Part shown: piece after piece, positions 1 to 5,203 of the stretch
How positions within the stretch are numbered: position 1 is the first letter of the stretch
Layout: each line of letters begins with the position of its first letter
Assembly (NCBI GenBank): GCA_019454915.1
Contig: JACFNM010000296.1
Coordinates: 1 to 5,203, forward strand
From: Chitinophagaceae bacterium
GTDB lineage: Bacteria > Bacteroidota > Bacteroidia > Chitinophagales > Chitinophagaceae
Reading direction: 5' to 3'
Length of the DNA stretch: 5,203 nt
Program-made: the position numbers and the translations under genes
Notes under the pieces: generated by a model
Databases searched by the model: none
What the model was told of the DNA's origin: nothing
What the model saw: the letters and a program-made list of their open reading frames with translations, nothing else

Positions 1-1122
1 CAAAGCTCCTATTACTATCAGATTCATCCAGTATAAATGCTGTGAACTGAATTCCGGAACCAACCATATAGCATATAGTGCATTGCTGATGATAATGTAC
101 CAGGTCAGGAAAAATAAGCCAAAAACAATTGCCCTTTTACGCGTGAAGCCGATTTGTACAGATGGTCTGAAAAAATAAATAGAAAACAATATAAATAACA
201 AAGACATCACCCAGATCGCAGTCTGCCAGTCCACCGCAAACACGGCAGGGTCTCCCACGTTTATTCCTTTGCCGGTTGCCAGTAATTTTTCTTGAGTAAC
301 AACATTCAAAAGATTAATCACCGGAAGTACCATCACTAAAAATACCCAGGCGACGTTATTGGACATTTTATCAGCCTTCACCGAAACCGGCCATTTTGAA
401 TTCGAAAATACGCCGTAGGCTATTCCCAATCCGCCAAAAAATCCGATAGAATATTCCATGACATTCCACCAGTTGAACTTAATGCCGGAACTGTACCCCA
501 TTCTCTGGAGAAAGTTGCCGAAGCCAAATCCAAAGCCTGCACCCAGGGCTGAGAAGAAAGCTACCCGCAAGGCCGCTGAAAATCCGTTTCGATACAAATA
601 CCAGCCCAAAGCCAGCGCGGCACCCATACATGCGGCCCATAACTCGGAACGCGGCGGCGTCATTAACCATTCCAGTTGATTGATGAAGAACCCATAGAAT
701 AAGCAGCCTCCTGCTACCATCTGGGTAAAAAGTCCCGCCCAGTCAACTTTTTTATCCGGACTGGCCGATAATGCTAGTCCCGTAATGCCACCTCCTATAA
801 ATCCATACAGCCCTCCGATGATGGCCAGCATCAGCAAACCGTAGCCCGTATTCAGGAAGTCAGGTGCAAAACCATATCCCACCACTTTTCCATAGCTGAT
901 CATCCCTCCGGAGCCCCAGGCTAATGCTCCTAATACTACAATCACGGGTAAGCCCTCAAACCAGTCTTCCCGGTTACAAACGGCTAATAATACCAGGATA
1001 CCAACAGCAGCAGCCCAGGTGGCGCCATATTCATGGCCAAACTGCCCGCGCACCGCCCACGCCGTTCCAAAAGCAAGCGCCACGGGTAACATGCGATTTA
1101 AAAAGAAGGTGGACTTTTTCAT
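1..1122 (-). CDS. Multi-pass inner-membrane protein of unknown function (partial, C-terminus off window)
   Basis: Reading the minus strand from ATG at 1122-1120 gives 374 codons with no stop before the window edge, so the C-terminus is missing. The protein starts MKKSTFFLNRMLPV and is almost entirely hydrophobic. By eye I count about 11-12 membrane segments, near residues 10-22, 35-50, 57-72, 94-115, 132-146, 160-176, 183-205, 221-238, 255-274, 301-318, 331-352 and from 363. It is rich in glycine (GGLYGFIGGG at 103-112, AGFGFGFG at 195-202) and has a polar motif RGQFGHEYGA at 25-34 that could hold functional His/Glu residues. The start is chosen because the ATG directly follows the TAG of the sialidase-like gene, implying translational coupling; M11 is the next in-frame Met. 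I do not recognise a named family. Context suggests a role in transport or modification of the same substrate, but that is inference. The reading frame is secure; the function is unknown. Confidence 0.85.
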   Translation of the reverse strand, partial: MKKSTFFLNRMLPVALAFGTAWAVRGQFGHEYGATWAAAVGILVLLAVCNREDWFEGLPVIVVLGALAWGSGGMISYGKVVGYGFAPDFLNTGYGLLMLAIIGGLYGFIGGGITGLALSASPDKKVDWAGLFTQMVAGGCLFYGFFINQLEWLMTPPRSELWAACMGAALALGWYLYRNGFSAALRVAFFSALGAGFGFGFGNFLQRMGYSSGIKFNWWNVMEYSIGFFGGLGIAYGVFSNSKWPVSVKADKMSNNVAWVFLVMVLPVINLLNVVTQEKLLATGKGINVGDPAVFAVDWQTAIWVMSLLFILFSIYFFRPSVQIGFTRKRAIVFGLFFLTWYIIISNALYAIWLVPEFSSQHLYWMNLIVIGAL

Positions 1123-2223
1123 CTACCGGTCTTTTGCCGCCTTAATCAGCGCGTCTTTTGTGCCAATCCAATAGGCAATATTCTTCCGGTTCCAGGTATA
1201 ACTAACGGCAATAGTATCGCCGTAGCTTATAACACCGGGATAGGAGAATTCATCCTTCGGGTCACCACTGTCAATGTCCAGTATTTTGGGCCAGGTAACG
1301 CCATTGTCGAATGACAAAGCCAGAGAAAGCGGGGAGCGTGATCCCCAGTTGGTCGAATCGGGATTATAGGCCAATACCAGCGTTCCGTCGGGTAATTTTG
1401 TTAAGTCAATACCGCTATTCGGATTGGGAAGCCCGGATTCATAGCCCTTAGACCATGTTTTACCGCCATCTTCCGAATCGCTACGGTAAATGATACCTTC
1501 TGAACTACGGAGCAACATGTGGACTTTTCCGCGCACTGATTCCCACAAAGTGGGCTGTATAACTCCTTTCCCCTTAAAGTTCTTCCGGTCTATATCTATG
1601 TAGGGCGCAGCCGTCCAGGTTTTACCGCCATCGCTGCTGATGTCTGCAAAAGCATCCCATCGGCCTTCTTCATGAGAAGCGCCGGCAATCCATAATCCTG
1701 CAGATGTAATTATCGGTTTGTTCCGAACGGGTCCTCTGCCGCCTTTATCGCCCTGAACCAACTCTGTGGCTTCCGACCAGGTCTTACCATTGTTGTCCGA
1801 AGTTTTCACCCAGGTTTCCCAGGAGGGGATCTTCTTACCTACCTTAAAAAAGAGAAATATTTTCCCTTCCGGCGACTGAAACAAAACCGGGTTCCAGTGT
1901 GCATCATTGCGAATCTTGGCAATCTGTACCGGTTGCGACCAGTTTCCGGGCTTACCCTGAACCAGCCATATACCTACATCATCCGTACCCTCCTTTTGCC
2001 CGCCAAACCATGCCGCCATAAATTCACCATTCCGCAATTTAACAATGGTAGAAGCGTGGCATTCCGCAAAAGGAGCCGGAGTAGTAAAAAAATAACCCTT
2101 CACAAAGGAGTTACCGGCAACATTCATGTCCGTCTGATCTTTTTGAGGTTCTTCCTTTTGTTGCGTTCCTGCACAGGAAGCAAAAATACAAAGAGCAATA
2201 ACAGCAAATAATTTAGGCGTCAT
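1123..2223 (-). CDS. Sialidase-like BNR/Asp-box lipoprotein (predicted neuraminidase, COG4692/BNR_2 type)
   Basis: This 366-residue protein is probably a secreted, lipid-anchored six-bladed beta-propeller glycosidase or related enzyme. Residues 1-16 form a lipoprotein signal peptide ending FAS-C17. The following AGTQQKEE is acidic, like Bacteroidota surface-lipoprotein export signals, so exposure on the cell surface is inferred. Four Asp boxes (S-x-D-x-G-x-T-W) are visible at 142-149 (slightly degenerate), 196-203, 250-257 and 304-311. Other motifs I recall from the COG4692-type family are ECHAST (54-59), AWFGG (71-75), HWNP (109-112), RNKP (167-170), PNPNSGID (266-273), SRSPL (295-299), FSYP (326-329) and YTW (342-344). 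The FRIP motif carrying the first arginine of classical GH33 sialidases is absent; R239, R296 and R346 are candidate anion-binding arginines. The gene lies 39 bases after the aldolase gene and abuts the next one (TAG-ATG). Fold assignment is strong; true sialidase activity is unproven. Confidence 0.88.
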   Translation of the reverse strand: MTPKLFAVIALCIFASCAGTQQKEEPQKDQTDMNVAGNSFVKGYFFTTPAPFAECHASTIVKLRNGEFMAAWFGGQKEGTDDVGIWLVQGKPGNWSQPVQIAKIRNDAHWNPVLFQSPEGKIFLFFKVGKKIPSWETWVKTSDNNGKTWSEATELVQGDKGGRGPVRNKPIITSAGLWIAGASHEEGRWDAFADISSDGGKTWTAAPYIDIDRKNFKGKGVIQPTLWESVRGKVHMLLRSSEGIIYRSDSEDGGKTWSKGYESGLPNPNSGIDLTKLPDGTLVLAYNPDSTNWGSRSPLSLALSFDNGVTWPKILDIDSGDPKDEFSYPGVISYGDTIAVSYTWNRKNIAYWIGTKDALIKAAKDR

Positions 2224-2238
2224 AATGAGATTCTAGAT

Positions 2239-2250
2239 TTCAAATTTGAA
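2239..2250. repeat. 12-bp perfect palindrome between aldolase and sialidase-like genes
   Basis: TTCAAATTTGAA reads the same on both strands and sits 16 bases upstream of the sialidase-like ATG, inside the 39-base gap after the aldolase stop. It could be a small RNA hairpin or a protein-binding site, but it is short and AT-rich, so chance is a real alternative. Confidence 0.35.
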
Positions 2251-2262
2251 TACGAATCGTTA

Positions 2263-3201
2263 TCAGGCAACGTCTTTATACTGTATCTCCCGAATCCCTA
2301 ATCTTTCAATCCAGGAATTAAAAGTGTCATGAATTTCTTCCAGCACCTTTTTCTGTTCAGGAGTCGGATCAAAAGTATAGTTTCTGCTAACAAGATGAAT
2401 AGGCAATCCTCTCAGGTGCATAAAATACTTTGCACTCATGGGATAGGCGATATGTATCAGCGGATCTACTTTACGCAATTCCTCTTGCAACCAGTCCACC
2501 TCTTCCTGTTTGGCAGGATCTTCTACGTGATTCACCAGCCAAACTAAAATTTCGGGATAAAAATTGCCGGATATAGAAGACATACCTGCTGCGCCGGCCT
2601 TTAGAGAGCTTACGGCATTGGGCGTATGTGCATCGAAAAACTGCATAGCCGTTCCCTTAATAGCGTCTAACTTGGCCTTCACTAAAGCCTCATCACAACA
2701 GGTATCTTTGTGATAAAGCATCCGGCCGGTAGAGACCAGCGTCTTCAATACTTCAGGCGTTATCACTCTTTTATAGGGTGAAGGACATTCGTAAAGACCC
2801 AGGGGCACATTACCGGTAAGAGAAAGCGTCTTATCGAAGTTCTTCAATAGCACATCATCTCCTTCATCTATCGCAGCATAATGGCCGGTTATCAATACTA
2901 CAGACTCAACACCTGTATCATAAATCTTTTTCACAAACTCGGCCTTGTCTTCTATTGTACGTCCGAAAGAGCCCGTGGCCACTACCGGAACCCTTCCGTT
3001 TACATGTTCAACCACTGCCCGCGTAAGCGCCAGGCGTTCTTCATTGGTAATGCTGTACATCTCACTGGAAAGACAATTAGCAAACAAGCCTTTCACACCC
3101 GCAGCTATATAATAATCAATTAATACTTTCAGCATATCAAAATCCAGTCTTGCTTCATGGGTAAAGGGCGTAATCATTACGGGGACAAATCTTTTTGACA
3201 T
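2263..3201 (-). CDS. DapA/N-acetylneuraminate lyase family class I aldolase
   Basis: A complete 312-residue protein of the usual length for the DHDPS/NAL superfamily, a cytoplasmic TIM barrel that makes or breaks a C-C bond to pyruvate through a Schiff base. It starts with the typical VPVMITPF (6-13). The catalytic tyrosine is Y137 in GLYECP and the Schiff-base lysine is K165 in YHKDTCC, with the family's 28-residue spacing; these are the same numbers as in E. coli NanA. The glycine-asparagine turn SGNFYP is at 211-216. The odd point is residues 43-47, CLSSE, where GSTGE (lyases) or GTTGE (DapA) normally binds the pyruvate carboxylate. Two adjacent cysteines follow the lysine (168-169). Position between a sodium symporter and a sialidase-like gene favours a catabolic sugar-acid lyase over lysine biosynthesis. 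Neu5Ac, another nonulosonate or a 2-keto-3-deoxy sugar acid are possible substrates, so no gene symbol is given. Confidence 0.92.
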   Translation of the reverse strand: MSKRFVPVMITPFTHEARLDFDMLKVLIDYYIAAGVKGLFANCLSSEMYSITNEERLALTRAVVEHVNGRVPVVATGSFGRTIEDKAEFVKKIYDTGVESVVLITGHYAAIDEGDDVLLKNFDKTLSLTGNVPLGLYECPSPYKRVITPEVLKTLVSTGRMLYHKDTCCDEALVKAKLDAIKGTAMQFFDAHTPNAVSSLKAGAAGMSSISGNFYPEILVWLVNHVEDPAKQEEVDWLQEELRKVDPLIHIAYPMSAKYFMHLRGLPIHLVSRNYTFDPTPEQKKVLEEIHDTFNSWIERLGIREIQYKDVA

Positions 3202-3261
3202 AAAATTTATCGGTTTTAATATCTATATAATCAAATTACTATTCACTTTTCTAATAATATT

Positions 3262-3282
3262 GACGCACACCTGCGTCTTTTT
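3262..3282 (+). terminator. Hairpin plus T-run between symporter and aldolase genes (terminator-like on the plus strand)
   Basis: GACGCA (3262-3267) and TGCGTC (3272-3277) form a perfect 6-bp stem with a 4-base loop, followed by TTTTT at 3278-3282. This has the shape of an intrinsic terminator for plus-strand transcription, which would stop antisense RNA coming from the left. The operon runs the other way. On the minus strand the stem is followed by AATATTATT rather than a T-run, so it would at most be a weak terminator or a processing/stabilising hairpin within the 138-base gap. Confidence 0.4.
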
Positions 3283-3339
3283 CCAATAATTATATTGCCT
3301 CGCTCCAAATGAATAGAGTCTTTCCCAACGGGGGTATAC

Positions 3340-4863
3340 TCATCTTCTGCGCAGCCTGGTTGCCAATACACCTACAAGAAAAATCGTCAGCGTGCCGATC
3401 ACCACTATCATATTCACATGAAACGGACTCTTGAGGCGTGCTAATTCCGGAGGAAAATATTTGGACACCGACATCCATATAATCACTAAAATACCAACGG
3501 TGGTTCCGATGATTGCTTCCGCATTCCGGGCTTTTTTCGCTATCATTCCCAGTAAAAACAATCCCAGCATACCGCCGGATAATATACCCGAAAGCTCCCA
3601 CCACAAATCCAGTATACTTTTCACCCCAATCATTGCGATCCCAAATACGATAGAGATAACTCCCGTCAATCCCGTGACCGTATATAAAATAGTCATCTCT
3701 TTTTTCGCCCCGGGATTCGGATTAAAATAACGCTGATAAATATCCTTCAGGAAAACCGTAGCTGAACTGTTCATGCCACTGCTGATGGTACTCATGGCAG
3801 CGCTCAATATGGCTGCGATGATCAAACCCACCAATCCTTTGGGAACCTTCAGTACCATAAAGTAGGGCAGAATTTTATCGCCGTAATCCTCCGGCTTCAG
3901 GGTTTCTATCGCTACGCCTTTTTCTGCGGCCACCTGCTGCTTCACCACATCTAATAACTCTGGATGCTGGCTAAAATAAGCGTATAAAGAAGTGCCAATG
4001 ATAAAAAACAACAGCGAAACCGGCACGTACCAGTATACACAAAGCCAAACGCTTCTACCCGCTTCCTTCGCGCTGCGGGCTGTATGATAACGCTGCACAT
4101 AATTCTGATCCATCCCGAAATTGTTCAGGTTAATAAAGAAGCCGTAAAGAAAAATAACCCAAAAAGTCGGCCCGCTAAAGTCTGTGAGAGAAAAACTGCC
4201 CAATCCAAATTTCTCATCGGCTACTCCTATACGCACTATCTCTGCCACGCCTCCTTTCATTTCATACAAAACAATACCCAACACTATCAGCGCCCCGGCT
4301 GTTTTAATGATACCCTGTATCACTTCCGTCCATATTACGGCTTCCATACCACCCATGACTGTATAGATGATTATACAGATTCCGGTCACAATCATGATGG
4401 TCTTCATGTCCACTCCGGTCAGCGCCTGCAGGGTCAGGGCGATGCCGAAAAATATAGAACCCATGCGAACAAGCTGGGTCATGATAAAACAAACCATCGC
4501 GTAAGTACGCGCCCAGGGTCCAAATCTTTTCTCGAGGTGGGTATAAGCGCTCACTTCTCCATGACTTCTGTAAAACGGAACAAAAAACCGTGTGGCGAAA
4601 TAGGCGGCAAAAGGCATGGCAAGGCTAAAAACCAGCGAATTCCAGTTGCTGCCATAGGCTTTTCCCGGTACGCCGAGAAAAGTATTACTGCTTAAGAAAG
4701 TAGCATATAACGAGATACCCAATGCCCAGCCCGGGATATTACCGGATGCCGTGGTAAACTGAGTAGCATTTTTATTTTTTCTGGAGAAATAAACTCCAAC
4801 CAAAACCATACTGATTAAATAGACAAGGATTACGATTAGATCAATTAAGGGTAAATGCTGCAT
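3340..4863 (-). CDS. Sodium:solute symporter (SSS/SLC5 family), probable acidic-sugar importer
   Basis: A complete 507-residue LeuT-fold inner-membrane protein that would import a small solute with sodium. The family's first helices are clear: about 6-26, then LGISLYATFLSSNTFLG near 48-64, whose unwound centre carries sodium-site residues. The SSF signature is at 171-183 (GGMEAVIWTEVIQ), with Glu180 where Asp is usual. The second sodium-site segment is at 353-370, with the serine-rich stretch STISSGMNSSATV (358-370). A hydrophilic loop lies at about 296-331, and the last helix (about 483-501) ends in a basic tail, RLRRR. It is the first gene of the minus-strand run and is preceded by a candidate promoter. 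Its neighbours, a DapA/NAL-type aldolase and a sialidase-like protein, suggest a role like the SiaT-type sialic-acid symporters; the substrate itself cannot be read from the sequence. The start ATG at 4863 gives the normal N-terminus. Confidence 0.93.
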   Translation of the reverse strand: MQHLPLIDLIVILVYLISMVLVGVYFSRKNKNATQFTTASGNIPGWALGISLYATFLSSNTFLGVPGKAYGSNWNSLVFSLAMPFAAYFATRFFVPFYRSHGEVSAYTHLEKRFGPWARTYAMVCFIMTQLVRMGSIFFGIALTLQALTGVDMKTIMIVTGICIIIYTVMGGMEAVIWTEVIQGIIKTAGALIVLGIVLYEMKGGVAEIVRIGVADEKFGLGSFSLTDFSGPTFWVIFLYGFFINLNNFGMDQNYVQRYHTARSAKEAGRSVWLCVYWYVPVSLLFFIIGTSLYAYFSQHPELLDVVKQQVAAEKGVAIETLKPEDYGDKILPYFMVLKVPKGLVGLIIAAILSAAMSTISSGMNSSATVFLKDIYQRYFNPNPGAKKEMTILYTVTGLTGVISIVFGIAMIGVKSILDLWWELSGILSGGMLGLFLLGMIAKKARNAEAIIGTTVGILVIIWMSVSKYFPPELARLKSPFHVNMIVVIGTLTIFLVGVLATRLRRR

Positions 4864-4893
4864 ATTTCTGTGATGAGTTTATTTGCCGAATTG

Positions 4894-4934
4894 CGTCAAA
4901 GGTTAATCAAATTTAAAATTTCGTCAATGTTAAT
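4894..4934. repeat. Direct repeat in the divergent promoter region (possible operator)
   Basis: CGTCAAAGGTTAAT (4894-4907) and CGTCAATGTTAAT (4922-4934) are near-identical, differing by one substitution and one extra base, with starts 28 bases apart. A weaker third copy, TCACGGTTAAAA, lies at 4965-4976. They stand between the symporter and the divergent AraC-like gene, where an activator of this locus would bind. AraC-type proteins typically recognise direct repeats. The region is AT-rich, so chance similarity is possible. Confidence 0.4.
4897..4928 (-). promoter_or_regulatory. Candidate Bacteroidota-type promoter for the symporter operon
   Basis: On the minus strand ATTG (4928-4925) is followed after 20 bases by AACCTTTG (4904-4897). 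This fits the Bacteroidota pattern TTTG, 19-21 bases, TAnnTTTG, with one mismatch in each box. Transcription would begin near 4890, leaving a leader of about 27 bases before the symporter ATG. Both boxes fall inside the direct repeat, so the repeat may be partly explained by the promoter itself. Confidence 0.45.
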
Positions 4935-5013
4935 TGTTATAAAAAGAATAGCAAAAATTATGATTCACGGTTAAAATAATTCTACTTTTAACGCTAATAA
5001 ACCGGTTCTTGTA

Positions 5014-5203
5014 GTGGAAAAAGATATTCAATACGCAAGTTATAAAACAGAATCAGCTGGGAAAATACACTGGACACTGCCATCGGCATTGCGGGCAAAA
5101 CTGGACAAACACCCAATAGGTAAGAATCTCTATATCACGGAAATAGCATTTTATCCGGAACAATGCCGTCTTGAAAAAGAAGTGTTGCAACACAATCCGG
5201 ATT
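5014..5203 (+). CDS. Probable AraC-family transcriptional regulator, N-terminal fragment
   Basis: An open frame runs from GTG at 5014 to the window edge, giving 63 codons; its C-terminus, where an AraC-type helix-turn-helix would lie, is outside. In-frame TAA at 4972 limits any upstream extension and there is no in-frame ATG, so GTG is the best start; no clear Shine-Dalgarno sequence is seen. The stretch at about residues 23-49 (LPSALRAKLDKHP, then NLYITEIAFYP) resembles the start of the AraC sugar-binding cupin in Bacteroidota regulators, which typically read LxxHPLLxxLYITDIGYYP. The next residues are less typical. It is divergent from the symporter across 150 bases, the usual position for a local regulator, and would be expected to sense the imported sugar. 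The family call rests on a short fragment. Confidence 0.6.
   Translation, partial: MEKDIQYASYKTESAGKIHWTLPSALRAKLDKHPIGKNLYITEIAFYPEQCRLEKEVLQHNPD

Noticed and set aside
458..679. 73-residue plus-strand and 63-residue minus-strand frames
   Set aside because: Both are shadows of the long hydrophobic minus-strand gene that is open from 1122 to the edge.
1897..2211. 104-residue plus-strand frame
   Set aside because: Antisense to the N-terminal part of the sialidase-like gene; no supporting motif or start signal.
3202..3339. Separate promoter for the aldolase gene
   Set aside because: TTTG-like and TATAA-like pieces occur on the minus strand, but none combine with the 19-21 base spacing and TAnnTTTG box at a sensible distance from the ATG.
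3290..3604. 104-residue minus-strand frame overlapping the symporter 3' end
   Set aside because: It is a different reading frame over the symporter's conserved C-terminal helices, with a composition unlike a real protein and no motif.
4084..4695. 203-residue plus-strand open frame
   Set aside because: It lies wholly antisense to the symporter, whose frame carries conserved family motifs across this stretch. Its own translation is low in recognisable structure and has no partner motifs.
4934..4966. Plus-strand promoter for the AraC-like gene
   Set aside because: TTG at 4934 and TATGATTC at 4959 are spaced 22 bases apart and the second box mismatches at two core positions; too weak to list.
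1..5203. tRNA, rRNA, CRISPR array, insertion sequence or attachment site
   Set aside because: No cloverleaf-like segment, regularly spaced long repeat, transposase frame or terminal inverted repeat was seen on either strand.

Overview
The window reads as part of a catabolic/uptake locus from a member of the Bacteroidota, plausibly Chitinophagaceae or a relative. This rests on a sialidase-like lipoprotein whose acidic residues after the lipid cysteine resemble a Bacteroidota surface-export signal, a promoter of the Bacteroidota -33/-7 type, weak Shine-Dalgarno sites, and an AraC-type regulator start that resembles those of this phylum. The genus cannot be fixed from the sequence alone.

Layout: four genes lie on the minus strand and are read right to left. 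First is a complete sodium:solute symporter (4863-3340). After a 138-base gap with a small perfect hairpin comes a DapA/N-acetylneuraminate-lyase family aldolase (3201-2263). After 39 bases comes a BNR/Asp-box sialidase-like lipoprotein (2223-1123). Then, with the ATG directly abutting the TAG, comes a multi-pass membrane protein of unknown function that runs off the left edge (1122-1, at least 374 residues). On the right, a divergent plus-strand gene begins at a GTG near 5014 and leaves the window after 63 codons; it resembles the N-terminus of an AraC-family regulator. The 150 bases between the divergent genes hold a plausible Bacteroidota promoter for the symporter, embedded in a direct repeat.

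Working model (inference): the surface lipoprotein acts on a glycan or glycoside, the symporter imports the released acidic sugar with sodium, and the aldolase splits it to pyruvate plus an aldose. The order looks like a sialic-acid (nan-type) operon. However, the hydrolase lacks the classical FRIP arginine motif, the aldolase has CLSSE where GSTGE/GTTGE is expected, and no nanE or nanK homologue is visible. The true substrate may be a different 2-keto-3-deoxy sugar acid. The unknown membrane protein, translationally abutted to the hydrolase, is the least explained component.
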